A stretch of 64,000 nucleotides of DNA from Clostridiales bacterium (GCA_018374355.1 JAHAFI010000013.1:11568-75567), one strand, 5' to 3'. Numbered from the stretch's first letter, positions 51,570-60,973 are shown. Numbers and translations are program-made. The notes: generated from the sequence alone by a model not told the origin.

Positions 51570-52394
51570 ATGCTTTTAGAAATACAGGACGTTCATGGAG
51601 GATATGGACACGGAGATATCGTGAAAGGGGTAAGCTGCTGTGCTGACAAAGGAGAAATCCTCTGCCTTCTGGGCCCAAACGGCTGCGGAAAAACCACTCT
51701 GTTCCGGTTGATTCTCGGTTCTCTTCCCATTACGCAGGGAAGTATCCGAATTGATGGAAAACAGATCAAGGATCTTTCCCCAAAAGAGCTCGCCCATCTG
51801 ATTGCCTATATTCCCCAATCCCACACACCAATCTATGCATATACTGTTCTGGATGTGGTATTGATGGGACGGGCATCACATTTCTCCGCTTTTGATACCC
51901 CAAAAAAAGCGGACCGGGAAGCGGCATTTGCCGCATTGGAAAAAATTAATGCCCTGCACCTTGCCAACAAAAAATATACTGCTTTAAGCGGAGGCCAGCG
52001 GCAGCTTATTTTGATTGCCCGTGCAATCTGTCAGTCTGCAAAAGTGTTTGTCATGGACGAACCGGCGGCAAATCTTGACTATGCAAATCACCAGCTTTTG
52101 ATGGATGTCATCGTAGACCTTTCCGAAAAGGGGTATTGCATCATCATGTCAACCCACAGCCCCGAACACCCCGCCTCTGTAGGAAACAAGGTTCTTCTTA
52201 TGAAAGACGGAACAGCAGCCGGATTTGGACTGCCGAGTGAAATCATCACACCGGAAAATCTTGAATCGGTATATGGCATAGAAATGGACGTTTTATCTGT
52301 ATATGACCGCTATGGCGCAAAAAGAACCATCTGTGTTCCGGTAAGAAATCCGCAAAAACACAGTTTGGTCAAGTCAAAAGCCCTGCGGGAATAA
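51570..52394 (+). CDS. ABC transporter ATP-binding protein (FecE/BtuD/MolC type)
   Basis: 274 residues with Walker A GPNGCGKTT near residue 39, signature LSGGQRQ, Walker B VFVMDEPAANLD and switch histidine in STHSPEH. It powers the FecCD-type permease immediately upstream. ATG 51570 is preferred to the GTG at 51561, which sits only 2 bases after AGGAG. The C terminus extends about 30 residues beyond the core (VPVRNPQKHSL). Confidence 0.92.
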   Translation: MLLEIQDVHGGYGHGDIVKGVSCCADKGEILCLLGPNGCGKTTLFRLILGSLPITQGSIRIDGKQIKDLSPKELAHLIAYIPQSHTPIYAYTVLDVVLMGRASHFSAFDTPKKADREAAFAALEKINALHLANKKYTALSGGQRQLILIARAICQSAKVFVMDEPAANLDYANHQLLMDVIVDLSEKGYCIIMSTHSPEHPASVGNKVLLMKDGTAAGFGLPSEIITPENLESVYGIEMDVLSVYDRYGAKRTICVPVRNPQKHSLVKSKALRE

Positions 52395-52438
52395 TACTAA
52401 ACAAATTATTATTATGAAGGGATATCATGAGGTGTATT

Positions 52439-53464
52439 ATGAAAAGTATAAAAGAATTATTCAAAACCGCTCTGGAACTGATGAATCAGCATACCGATTT
52501 CGTCTTTGCAACGGTAATCGCCAGTTCCGGCTCAGTTCCCCGGGGGGCCGGCTCCCGGATGCTGGTTACCCCGGACGGAACCGCTTACGGAACTGTAGGC
52601 GGCGGGAACGTAGAATATCATTCTATCCAACAGGCGAAAAAACTTTTTGCCGAAAAATGTTCCTGTAAAAAAGAGTATATCCTGCGGGCAGACGAAGCTG
52701 CCGATCTGGGTATGGTCTGCGGCGGAGATGCCGTTATTTATTTTCAGTATGTTTCATGGGAGGATTCTGCATTTCGGGCCATTTGCTCCGAAATTTCTGC
52801 TTCCTTTCATAATCCGGAAGACAGTTGGCTGATTCTTGATATCACTGACACCGCAAAATGGTCCGCAGGATTTTACAGGCATTCCAAAGGTTTAACCGGC
52901 CTGACGCTGAATGATACCGCTCCACTTTTAGCTGCTTCTGCAGCACTGGTTTCCCTGAACGGCCGTCAGTATTATAGTGAACCATTGATACATGGCGGCA
53001 TCGTTTACATCTTCGGAGGCGGCCATGTGGCACAGGAGCTGGTTCCTCTCCTTACCCATCTGGATTTTCACTGTGTCATTTATGACGATCGTGAAATGTT
53101 CAGCAGCAAAGAATTGTTTCCTGCGGCGGCCGGACATATCACCGCTGATTTTTCAGATATTTCCCGGCAGATCACGATCACTGATCAGGATTATGTCTGT
53201 ATCATGAGCCGCGGACACCAGTTTGACTATATCATCCAGAAACAGATCCTGCGCACCCCTGCCCGCTATATCGGCGTTATCGGCAGCCGCAGAAAAAAAG
53301 CCGCCATCCATAAAAAACTTCAGGATGACGGTTATACACCGGAGGATCTCGCACGGATCATCACCCCCATCGGTCTGGACATTCAGGCAGAAACCCCTGC
53401 GGAAATTGCTGTCAGCATCGCCGGACAACTGATCCAGCACCGCGCTTCAGTGCAGGGAGCCTGA
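52439..53464 (+). CDS. XdhC/CoxF-family molybdenum hydroxylase maturation protein
   Basis: 341 residues. The N-terminal XdhC domain shows VIASSGSVPRGAGSRMLV and TVGGGNVEY; a C-terminal Rossmann domain shows VYIFGGGHVAQELVPL and YIGVIGSRRK. XdhC proteins bind molybdenum cofactor and deliver the mature form to xanthine-dehydrogenase-type enzymes. It lies 44 bases after the importer ATPase on the plus strand, so both are probably in one operon. It converges on yqeC and overlaps it by 18 bases. No hydroxylase gene is present nearby. Confidence 0.9.
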   Translation: MKSIKELFKTALELMNQHTDFVFATVIASSGSVPRGAGSRMLVTPDGTAYGTVGGGNVEYHSIQQAKKLFAEKCSCKKEYILRADEAADLGMVCGGDAVIYFQYVSWEDSAFRAICSEISASFHNPEDSWLILDITDTAKWSAGFYRHSKGLTGLTLNDTAPLLAASAALVSLNGRQYYSEPLIHGGIVYIFGGGHVAQELVPLLTHLDFHCVIYDDREMFSSKELFPAAAGHITADFSDISRQITITDQDYVCIMSRGHQFDYIIQKQILRTPARYIGVIGSRRKKAAIHKKLQDDGYTPEDLARIITPIGLDIQAETPAEIAVSIAGQLIQHRASVQGA

Positions 53465-54133
53465 ATAAAATCTGCGTTTTCCCATGGCTGTTTTTATGAT
53501 TTCCAACTGCTGTTTTGTTACACAGTCTGTCTGGTTAAAGTAAAAGCAGCCATTTCTGTTTTGCATAAAAGCCTCGTATCCGGTAAGCAGAAGCTTCACC
53601 AGCTCCTCCTCCGTAACGGGATGTTCCGGGCCGCACTGCAGAATCTCTGCGGCAAGCTCCGCCCGGTAGCAGACATCAGCTAATCTGTTTCCGATTGCAG
53701 AAAGTCCGCTGACTGCAATGAGAAATTCACACTCCTGCGGAATCACCGGTTCCTGTTTTCCGGGCGCTTTCAACGGCAGACGTTTCGAGCCGTCCGCTTC
53801 TACCAGCACCATTTCAGCATATCGGTATATCTCCTCCCAGATCTCCGTTCTGACAGGCCCGAATTTTTCCGAATCTGTTTCCGTCAGAACACCTGTCACC
53901 GCAAAGCCATCTTTTTTCAGTTTTCTGCAAACCCTTCCCGCATCTTCCCCTGACACAAAATCGGTTTCCGGTACAAACATCTTCGTGGTGGTACAGACCA
54001 ATACCTTTTTTCCGATCTTACGATATTCTTCCGCCAGCCTATACAACAAACTGGTTTTGCCGCCGGAGCCCACGGCACAGATACATTTGGTGTTCTCCGG
54101 GATTTCCAGATATTGATGCCACAAACCTCTCAT
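53447..54133 (-). CDS. yqeC: Selenium cofactor biosynthesis protein YqeC
   Basis: 228 residues. A P-loop-like AVGSGGKTSLLYRL near residue 20 and CTTTKMFVPE follow the YqeC family layout, with LVEADGSKRLPLK as a second signature. YqeC is associated with selenium-dependent molybdenum hydroxylases; its reaction is not known. The gene overlaps the DUF3343 gene by 4 bases (ATGA) and the convergent XdhC gene by 18. Confidence 0.88.
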   Translation of the reverse strand: MRGLWHQYLEIPENTKCICAVGSGGKTSLLYRLAEEYRKIGKKVLVCTTTKMFVPETDFVSGEDAGRVCRKLKKDGFAVTGVLTETDSEKFGPVRTEIWEEIYRYAEMVLVEADGSKRLPLKAPGKQEPVIPQECEFLIAVSGLSAIGNRLADVCYRAELAAEILQCGPEHPVTEEELVKLLLTGYEAFMQNRNGCFYFNQTDCVTKQQLEIIKTAMGKRRFYSGSLH

Positions 54134-54366
54134 ATCACCAGCTCCTTACACAGGGTATAGCGCAGCACTTTTTCTTTCAGCACTTTTTCCAATTCTGTCC
54201 GATTATCCGCCGGTTCACTCCATGCAAGACCGCACCCGGCAGTAATCTGTAATGGAACCGGAATTAACCGTCCCAAAAGTCCGCTTTCCCTTCCTGCATG
54301 TTCCATTGCAAACGCATCCGTAGTCGTATCAAAGGCTACGACGCTTCGCAGTTCCTTTTTTCTCAT
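54130..54366 (-). CDS. DUF3343 protein, putative Se/S carrier
   Basis: 78-residue small protein: SVVAFDTTTDAFAMEHAGRE, then GLLGRLIPVPLQITAGCGLAW, which carries the conserved glycine-cysteine-glycine of DUF3343 proteins. These small proteins occur with selenium genes and may carry selenium or sulfur. Start ATG 54366 overlaps the desulfurase stop by 4 bases (ATGA) with AGAGG upstream; the in-frame start at 54399 is less likely. Confidence 0.85.
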   Translation of the reverse strand: MRKKELRSVVAFDTTTDAFAMEHAGRESGLLGRLIPVPLQITAGCGLAWSEPADNRTELEKVLKEKVLRYTLCKELVI

Positions 54367-55523
54367 CTGTATTCCTCTGCAATTTCCCTTACGGCACAAA
54401 CCGCACGTTCAACCTCTTCCTCTGTATTAAAAAAACTGAAGCTGAACCGTACCGCCCCCGTTTCTTTTGTCCCCAGCGCCTCGTGCATCAGTGGTGCGCA
54501 ATGTGCGCCGCTGCGTACGGCAATGTCATATTCCCCGGCAAGAAGCTCACCAATTTCCCCTGACGGAACGATTGCAGCTTCTCTTTCGTCAAAAATATTC
54601 AGGCATACTACCGCTGTCCGTTCCTCCTGTTTTAGATTGCCGTAAATCACCACTCCCGGGATTTCCCGCACGCCTTCATAAAAACGCCGCATCAGAAAAA
54701 GCTCTTTTTCTTTTATATTTTTCAGTCCCATCTGTTTTAGCCACCGTACGCCTGCCAAAAGACCTGCTATCCCATGTCCATTTAAGGTTCCGGCTTCCAA
54801 ACGCTCCGGCATCTGTTCCGGCTGTCTCTTGGAAAAACTCTGTACTCCGCTTCCGCCTACACAAAAACTTTCCGGCAGCACGCCTTCCCGGATACACATT
54901 CCTCCCGTTCCCTGTGGTCCTAAAAGACCTTTGTGCCCGGTAAAGCATAAAACATCTATATGGTATTCATCCATATGCACCGGATAAACGCCTGCCGTCT
55001 GTGCGCAGTCCGCAATGAACAGCAGTCCATGATCTTTGCAAAATTGTCCGATCCGGCCGAAATCGACCAGATTTCCGGTGAGATTGGATGCTTGGGTACA
55101 GACAACCCCTTTGGTATTCGGCCGCAGCGCCCCTTCCAGTTCTTCGCAGCACAGATCCCCTTTCTCATCACAGGGCAGGATTGTCAGCTCCATCCCCTTT
55201 TCCTGCAGGCGGTACAGGGGACGCAGCACGCTGTTATGCTCCAGACAGGTTGTGATAACATGATCCCCCGCAAAAAAAAGTCCACCAATTGCCATATTTA
55301 AACTTTGTGTGGCATTTGAGGTGAAAATAACCTGCGCCGGGTTATTCATTCCAAAAAATTCCCCGATTTCTTTTCTCGCGCTGAATATGATACGCGAGGT
55401 TTCAAAAGCGGCCTCGTGTGCGCCTCTTCCTGAATTCCCCATACAGCCCATAGCACTGCATACTGCCTCCGCCACTTCTTTCGGCCTGTGCAGACTTGTC
55501 GCCGCACTGTCCAGATAAATCAT
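54363..55523 (-). CDS. Cysteine desulfurase-family aminotransferase (EF2568 type)
   Basis: 386 residues, class V PLP fold. YLDSAATSLHRPKEVAEAV at the start, the PLP lysine in CFTGHKGLLGPQGTGG, and a reactive cysteine in VRSGAHCAPL. It is the desulfurase subfamily that accompanies YqeB/YqeC in selenium-molybdenum loci; it may release selenium from selenocysteine or sulfur from cysteine. ATG 55523 overlaps the yqeB stop by 4 bases with GGAGGAAG upstream. The longer in-frame start at 55598 is rejected. Confidence 0.9.
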   Translation of the reverse strand: MIYLDSAATSLHRPKEVAEAVCSAMGCMGNSGRGAHEAAFETSRIIFSARKEIGEFFGMNNPAQVIFTSNATQSLNMAIGGLFFAGDHVITTCLEHNSVLRPLYRLQEKGMELTILPCDEKGDLCCEELEGALRPNTKGVVCTQASNLTGNLVDFGRIGQFCKDHGLLFIADCAQTAGVYPVHMDEYHIDVLCFTGHKGLLGPQGTGGMCIREGVLPESFCVGGSGVQSFSKRQPEQMPERLEAGTLNGHGIAGLLAGVRWLKQMGLKNIKEKELFLMRRFYEGVREIPGVVIYGNLKQEERTAVVCLNIFDEREAAIVPSGEIGELLAGEYDIAVRSGAHCAPLMHEALGTKETGAVRFSFSFFNTEEEVERAVCAVREIAEEYR

Positions 55524-56347
55524 CCCGCTTCCTCCTGCTGCCCCGTTCCTATCATCGTCCGCATCAAAATCCCTTCCAGCACACTTCCTGCAATACATCT
55601 GGCCTTATCAGAAATCGTAAAGCAATTTTTCTGTTCATCCTCCCGGGGATCAATATCAGCGATCTTAAATCCCTTCCTGACCGGATACCCTTCGCGGATC
55701 AGCCCCCGCAGAATGCCGTCAATGGAAGCTGTAACCGGAACCTCGTCCACCCGGGCAATGGTCTGCCCTTTCACAACCTTCTCTCCGATCTCCACAAGAT
55801 TGTGTATGGTTCCTGCTGCCGGAGAGTGAATCACACGCTCCTTTCCGTACCCGCCGATCACCCCCGGAACCCCGGTATTTGCCAGCGCACAGCCTTCCGT
55901 GATTATACGCCCCAGATCATGCCCCCGCTGTGTCTCGATAACCAGATGCGCATCTTTCCCAGCCGTAAATCCCGGTCCCAGTGCGATGACGGTCTCCGCC
56001 ATTTCCATGGTTGTCCCCAGATTTTTCTTTGCCAAGATTCCATCTACGACGATCTCCGGGCGCAGCTTTCTGATACAGTCCGCCCTTTCATCTATCATGA
56101 TGGGGACACAGCCGTTTTCCAGATATTCTTCCGCCTCCTCCGTTGTTTCTGCACGGACAGCAGTTACACCTTCCACACTCCAGCTTTTTTCATAAACGGC
56201 CTCGGAAAATGCCACATGTCTGCGAATAGCTGACGGATGCGCCGTCTCCAGCACAATTACCGGAAAACCGCTGCGGAATAATTTATGTATGGTTCCGGTG
56301 GCAATATCACCGCCGCCCCGGACGATCACCAGTGGTTTGTTTCTCAT
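55520..56347 (-). CDS. yqeB: Selenium-dependent molybdenum hydroxylase system protein YqeB
   Basis: 275 residues of the YqeB/EF2563 family. N-terminal VIVRGGGDIATGTIHKLF looks like a nucleotide-binding Rossmann turn; VVDGILAKKNLGTTMEMA and GAGFTAGKDAHLVIE-type segments follow. The protein is a hallmark of organisms with selenium-dependent xanthine dehydrogenase-like enzymes; its reaction is unknown. It overlaps yedF and the desulfurase gene by 4 bases each. Confidence 0.93.
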   Translation of the reverse strand: MRNKPLVIVRGGGDIATGTIHKLFRSGFPVIVLETAHPSAIRRHVAFSEAVYEKSWSVEGVTAVRAETTEEAEEYLENGCVPIMIDERADCIRKLRPEIVVDGILAKKNLGTTMEMAETVIALGPGFTAGKDAHLVIETQRGHDLGRIITEGCALANTGVPGVIGGYGKERVIHSPAAGTIHNLVEIGEKVVKGQTIARVDEVPVTASIDGILRGLIREGYPVRKGFKIADIDPREDEQKNCFTISDKARCIAGSVLEGILMRTMIGTGQQEEAG

Positions 56348-56976
56348 GGTTTCACCACCTTCTGCGCTCCGGTAAGTATTTCTGCAATCTGGTACATGTT
56401 CGTAACAGAGCCGACTGCCAGCTTATCGTTCAATCCGTAATGCTTCAGACAGGTCCCGCATGTCAGTATTTCACATCCCTGTTCTTTTAAAAGCTTCAAA
56501 TCCTCCAGACTTTCTGAGCCTGCCGTTGCCAGTTTTGCCCCACCATTATACAAAAGAACCGTTTCCGGGACATTCTCCTGCTCCGTCAATGCATAGACAA
56601 ATCCTTTCATAAGCACATGTCCCAGCAAATCGTCCCCCCTTCCCATCGTATCGGAAGTCAGCGCAACTACCAGCCCTTTCTGTACCCGGTTATCCGGACT
56701 GCATTCCCTGCACAGCGGTTCCTTCTCTGTCTCCTCACCTGCATCTTTTCCGGAAGCGGTTCCTTTTTTTATGCGTACCAGATAACATTCCGGACGGATC
56801 TGCTCAAATGTACAGGAATGGCCCTTTTGCACGCTCATTTTTTGCAGGTTCTGCACCGCAATCTCATTATCCACCAGAACCTCAACTTCTTCGCCTTCTT
56901 TTATTTTTTCCAGTTCTCTTTTCGTTTCAATTACCGGAAGAGGACATGCCTTTCCTCTTTCATCCAACTGTATCAT
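56344..56976 (-). CDS. yedF: Selenium metabolism protein YedF
   Basis: 210 residues in two domains: an N-terminal TusA-like domain with GKACPLPVIETKREL, and a C-terminal DsrE-like domain with TCGTCLKHYGL. YedF occurs in genomes that have SelD and is thought to handle sulfur or selenium transfer. ATG 56976 has GGGGAG 8 bases upstream. It lies 71 bases after selD and overlaps yqeB by 4 bases. Confidence 0.93.
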   Translation of the reverse strand: MIQLDERGKACPLPVIETKRELEKIKEGEEVEVLVDNEIAVQNLQKMSVQKGHSCTFEQIRPECYLVRIKKGTASGKDAGEETEKEPLCRECSPDNRVQKGLVVALTSDTMGRGDDLLGHVLMKGFVYALTEQENVPETVLLYNGGAKLATAGSESLEDLKLLKEQGCEILTCGTCLKHYGLNDKLAVGSVTNMYQIAEILTGAQKVVKP

Positions 56977-57047
56977 TTCATTTCTCCCCGTATCATATTT
57001 TTCTGATTTCAATGCCCGGATTCATAGGCTGCCTATCGGAAAGTCGT

Positions 57048-58076
57048 TTACCGTATTACCCGAATCATCTGTTTTTCCTGCTCTTCAATAGTTCCAATGA
57101 TACCGCATGGTATTCCTGCCGCTTTCATTTCAGCCTCAGCTTTTTTCGCATCCTCCGGCGGCATACTTACTAGGAGACCGCCGGAAGTCTGTGGATCAAA
57201 TAATATCTCTTCCAACTCAAACGGTATCTTTTCAAATGAAACAAGCTCCCCCACATGGTTACGGTTTCGCTGTCCTGCCGCTGTCAGATAGAATTCTCCG
57301 GCATAGGACAGACTTTCTTCTATTACCGGTATCCTGCTGCACTGAATAGCGGCGCTGTAGTTTCTGCCAATCATTTCTTTCAGATGTCCCAAAAGTCCGA
57401 AACCTGTCACATCCGTACATCCATGCACCTCATACCCTCTCATAATCTCTGAAGCCCTGCGGTTTAACATTGTCATGGATGTGACTGCCTTTTCCATTGC
57501 CGCCTGTGATGCTTCCTTCATGCGCCCCGCCGTACAGATAATCCCAACGCCAAGTGGTTTCGTCAGAAGAAGAACATCTCCCACGCGGCATCCGTTATTT
57601 GGATAGATGCGGTCCGGGTGCACCGTTCCCATGACGGAAAGACCGTATTTTACCCCGGTATCCTGAATGGAGTGGCCGCCCGCCAGCACACCTCCGGCTT
57701 CCTGTACCTTTTCATTGCCCCCTTTTAAAATTGCACCAAGGATATTCAGATCCATTTTTTCAGGAAAGCACACGATGTTTAGGGCTGTTTTTACCTCTCC
57801 GCCCATCGCATAGATGTCACTGAGCGCATTGGCCGCCGCAATCTGCCCGAACAGATAGGGATCATCCACCATGGGAGGAAAAAAATCAAGCGTCTGCACA
57901 ATTGCCGCATCCTTCGAAATGCGGTAAACCGCCCCGTCATCTGAGCTTTCGTACCCGATTAAAAGATTTTCATCACGGACAGCCGGTTTTTCCAGTCTGC
58001 CAAGCACACGTTCCAAAACAGCCGGACCAAGTTTTGCCGTACATCCGCCGCCTGTGCAAAATTCCTGTTCTGCCAT
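57048..58076 (-). CDS. selD: Selenide, water dikinase
   Basis: 342 residues. Makes selenophosphate from selenide and ATP. The N terminus has [11 protein letters not shown], with a cysteine in the place of the catalytic Cys/Sec residue, so no selenocysteine codon is needed to express it. The PurM-like ATP region is intact ([37 protein letters not shown]). First gene of the selenium block. Selenophosphate could supply a labile selenium cofactor, selenocysteine or selenouridine; here cofactor supply is favoured by its neighbours. Confidence 0.95.
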   Translation of the reverse strand: MAEQEFCTGGGCTAKLGPAVLERVLGRLEKPAVRDENLLIGYESSDDGAVYRISKDAAIVQTLDFFPPMVDDPYLFGQIAAANALSDIYAMGGEVKTALNIVCFPEKMDLNILGAILKGGNEKVQEAGGVLAGGHSIQDTGVKYGLSVMGTVHPDRIYPNNGCRVGDVLLLTKPLGVGIICTAGRMKEASQAAMEKAVTSMTMLNRRASEIMRGYEVHGCTDVTGFGLLGHLKEMIGRNYSAAIQCSRIPVIEESLSYAGEFYLTAAGQRNRNHVGELVSFEKIPFELEEILFDPQTSGGLLVSMPPEDAKKAEAEMKAAGIPCGIIGTIEEQEKQMIRVIR

Positions 58077-58102
58077 TACTGCTTCTTTCCTTTCTTTTTT
58101 GC

Positions 58103-58262
58103 ACTTATTCGTAACTATTCAGGACCCTGTCCTTCATAGTCACGAATACATGCACACAAACTGCATTTTATGCAGTTTGGCGCCCGTATGTCTCGGGATT
58201 GACTTGCATTTGCAAGTCAACACCTCGCGGGATAGTGGCCTCCTGAACAGTTACACTTATTC
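58103..58262 (+). mobile_element. MITE-like element with terminal inverted repeats and 8-bp flanking repeats
   Basis: Element body 58111-58254, 144 bases. Ends GTAACTATTCAGGA and TCCTGAACAGTTAC are inverted repeats with one mismatch. Inside are two hairpins (CAAACTGCA/TGCAGTTTG and GACTTGCA/TGCAAGTC). ACTTATTC occurs on each side (58103-58110, 58255-58262) as a possible target duplication. No transposase is encoded. Fragments of the same element lie at 3743, 8695 and 16682. Confidence 0.7.
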
Positions 58263-58322
58263 TATTTATTATAGCTTAGACAGCCTGTTGAGGCAAGTTT
58301 TGTATTCCCTTTTCGCTGTCCG

Positions 58323-58354
58323 CAAAAAAAAGCCGGAGTTTTTATCTCTCCGGC
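58323..58354 (-). terminator. Terminator of the LytTR/ABC operon
   Basis: Stem GCCGGAG/CTCCGGC with a 9-base loop and a TTTTTTTT tail on the minus strand, 13 bases past the last stop codon. Confidence 0.9.
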
Positions 58355-58366
58355 CCGCAATTATTA

Positions 58367-58852
58367 TTACTCACCAACAGTATCGGTGAAAATCTTATCT
58401 TTTTTCAGTATAATCTCCTCCCGCCTCGTATCAGAAAAGAGATACAAAAATCTCCCTCCTTCATCCCGGCTGGCCCGCAAAAATTCTTTCCCGTAACTGA
58501 TTTGAAATCCTGCCTCTCTCTGATTTTCTCCTGTTAGCCGAAATCCTGTAAAACAGGGGATTCCATCCATGCCCATACGTCCCAATTGTTCTCCCAGCAG
58601 ACGGTAAAGCCCCATCCGCTCCAACGGCTCCTCCCGGATCTGCCGGTAACGGAACAGTTGGCTGGCATATCTGTTGGTATTGATCATCTGCAGAAGATAC
58701 TCCGTCATGGCTTCGGGCATCAGACGCCCCGGCTGTACTACATGGGTTTCCCCCCTTAGGATTCCGGCATCGGAAAGCAGGACGCTGACCATACTGGGAA
58801 AAACAATCACAAAATCCATTTTCTGTTCAATGTGAAACACATAATCTCTCAT
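58367..58852 (-). CDS. Uncharacterised protein, last gene of the ABC operon
   Basis: 161 residues, no recognised family. No signal peptide or membrane helix is clear; it is soluble, rich in arginine and leucine, with a central EPLERMGLYRLLGEQLGRMG segment that should be helical. The start overlaps the permease stop by 4 bases (ATGA) with CGGAG upstream, so expression is coupled to the transporter. Could be a cytoplasmic partner of the permease or a regulator; I do not assign a function. Confidence 0.7.
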   Translation of the reverse strand: MRDYVFHIEQKMDFVIVFPSMVSVLLSDAGILRGETHVVQPGRLMPEAMTEYLLQMINTNRYASQLFRYRQIREEPLERMGLYRLLGEQLGRMGMDGIPCFTGFRLTGENQREAGFQISYGKEFLRASRDEGGRFLYLFSDTRREEIILKKDKIFTDTVGE

Positions 58853-60972
58853 ACTCCGATGTGCAGCAGGCCGCTGACTTTTTTCAGTGATTTTCTGTAC
58901 ATCAGATACTGGAAGCCCAGCATCACCAGCCCGGAGCCCATCGCCATAAAAGCCGTCCAGATTTCATTGGAAACGATTCTTCCGTCATTTCCCCAGAGAA
59001 GGAGCCCCTCATAAAACACCGCAATTCCCACACCTAAAAGGGACGGAAGGACATAGACCTTTCCCACCTGTTTTTCCAGAAGTTTTCTGCGGTAAGCGCT
59101 GTCAGCTCCCAGCTTTTTGATATCCTCAAACACCTGCGCATTGGTCATTCCCACATTCTGACTTCTTGTGTATCCGATGATTCCAACTGCTGCCAGACAG
59201 ATCACAGCCACATAGACGAACAGCATAAACCGAATTGCATAGCCCAGATAAAGCTGCTGCATACTCAGAGGCTTCATCAGGGGTTTAAACTGCCAGTCCG
59301 TTTCCTTTGCCCATTCCTCCGGGTCCACAACGGCCTCGTCTGCCATACCGCTCTCTTCGTACTCGGCACCTCTTCTTAAAGCCTCCTGAGAATTGTAATA
59401 CTCGATCACGTTCATGGACGCAGACATTCGGAGAGCAAATTCCTTGTACAGATTTGCGGCAAAATCATCCTCTCCCTCACTGCCGTCAGAGTTAAACAGT
59501 ACCTGCGTCATCTGCCGGGTTTCGGAAAGTCCCGAAGAAAGAGCCGCATAGTCCTGATCGTTCAGCACAAAACGGCTTCCCCCTGCCAGTCCGCTGTTTG
59601 GAGTGATCACCAGTGAAGAATATTCTGTATTTCCCAGATATTCCATGTCAAACCAAGTATCACTTTCCTCATGGTACAGCTTGGTCATATCATCAAAAGA
59701 GAACCATGTAGTTTCTGCTCCCCCTTTCGGCTGAATCAGATAGTAGCCCCCTCTGGGAATCTCCAGAGAAATTCCGGTCAGTTCCTGATAAATGGAAGCG
59801 CTGGTACAGTCATATTCCGCAAAGCGCTCAATCTTTTCTTCGATAAACTGGTTCTGTTCATCCACATCACGTTCCACCCCGTCTCCGATCACACGGATGA
59901 AGTCTCCTTCCCGGTAATCAGAAACCACTGTTCCGTAGGATTCCGCCATGGCAAAGACCTCTTCCTTTGTCAGCTCATCGGCATCCTTCACATAGCGGTA
60001 AGAATAGTCGTCCTTATAGGACTGATTCTGCTCTATCGCGGGAAATGCCATAAGCGGAACGTAAAGAAGGGCATAATGTCCACCCACCAGAAGAAGGGCG
60101 ATCACCAGCATATTTTTTACAATAGACGCTCCCTGAAATTTCAGCATTCCGTAATGCAGCAGATTGTTATAGTATTTCTGTGGATTTCTTCCCCGCTCAT
60201 GGCAGGCGATGGAGTACACCATAATCTGATACAGACCGATCAGCACCAACAGATAGCCTCCGTTTGTCCACATTCCCGGCATAAATCCGAAAATCTCCAT
60301 CGTCAGGGATTTCAGAAAATACCCGATAAAAATGCCCACTGCAATCAGGATTCCTCCCACGATCAGGGATTTCTTCGTCACATGCTTTTTGATCTTCTCC
60401 TGTTTTCTCTGTTCGTAGATCACATCCATGATATTGGTCCGCTTCATGGCTCTTGCAGTCATCACCACCGCCATGAAAAACAGAAGCAGACCGAAAACAA
60501 CAGACGCCGCAAATCCACTCAGGGTAAAAGCAAATCGGATATCATTGACTCTTGCAGTGACTATGGCCATAATCTGACCGATTCCGAAAGCCAGTATTCC
60601 TCCCAGCAGAATTCCCTCTGCCGTATACAGGCCGATCATCTTCGCCATCTCACCATACAAGGCTCTTGCCAAAATCCCTTTTTCCGTACCCAGCGCCATA
60701 AAGATTCCGATTTCCCGGCTCTTATAGCGCAGAAAAATACCAATCGCATACCATACAAACATCAGACAGCCCACAGCAGCAACGGCAAATACCAGAGCGA
60801 TGATTTTCAGGCTGTCTCCCCCGTCCGGCAGCGCCTTCTGTACAAGAGGACTGAAGATCATCAGCAGAAAGGATGAAATCAGCATCACTGCAAAGGTGAT
60901 ACAGAACTGAAACTGTCTGTAATCTCTTTTATTTCTTTTTCTGAGTTTACTCCAAAGTACATGCAATGTCAT
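58849..60972 (-). CDS. BceB-like ABC permease (FtsX domains)
   Basis: 707 residues, about ten membrane helices. One FtsX domain is N-terminal and one C-terminal, with a large extracytoplasmic region (about residues 310-560) between them, the layout of BceB peptide-resistance permeases. Such transporters detoxify or sense antimicrobial peptides. ATG 60972, one base after the ATPase stop, follows GGTGGTG; an ATG at 60987 is inside the ATPase gene. Coupled to the LytTR two-component genes upstream, which probably sense through it. Confidence 0.88.
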   Translation of the reverse strand: MTLHVLWSKLRKRNKRDYRQFQFCITFAVMLISSFLLMIFSPLVQKALPDGGDSLKIIALVFAVAAVGCLMFVWYAIGIFLRYKSREIGIFMALGTEKGILARALYGEMAKMIGLYTAEGILLGGILAFGIGQIMAIVTARVNDIRFAFTLSGFAASVVFGLLLFFMAVVMTARAMKRTNIMDVIYEQRKQEKIKKHVTKKSLIVGGILIAVGIFIGYFLKSLTMEIFGFMPGMWTNGGYLLVLIGLYQIMVYSIACHERGRNPQKYYNNLLHYGMLKFQGASIVKNMLVIALLLVGGHYALLYVPLMAFPAIEQNQSYKDDYSYRYVKDADELTKEEVFAMAESYGTVVSDYREGDFIRVIGDGVERDVDEQNQFIEEKIERFAEYDCTSASIYQELTGISLEIPRGGYYLIQPKGGAETTWFSFDDMTKLYHEESDTWFDMEYLGNTEYSSLVITPNSGLAGGSRFVLNDQDYAALSSGLSETRQMTQVLFNSDGSEGEDDFAANLYKEFALRMSASMNVIEYYNSQEALRRGAEYEESGMADEAVVDPEEWAKETDWQFKPLMKPLSMQQLYLGYAIRFMLFVYVAVICLAAVGIIGYTRSQNVGMTNAQVFEDIKKLGADSAYRRKLLEKQVGKVYVLPSLLGVGIAVFYEGLLLWGNDGRIVSNEIWTAFMAMGSGLVMLGFQYLMYRKSLKKVSGLLHIGV

Positions 60973-60973
60973 C

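Noticed and set aside
57048..58076. Selenocysteine codon in selD
   Set aside because: The catalytic position is an ordinary cysteine in GGGCTAK and the frame has no internal TGA.
59671..60876. Plus-strand frame opposite the BceB-like permease
   Set aside because: His-, Gln- and Arg-rich antisense shadow with no family features.
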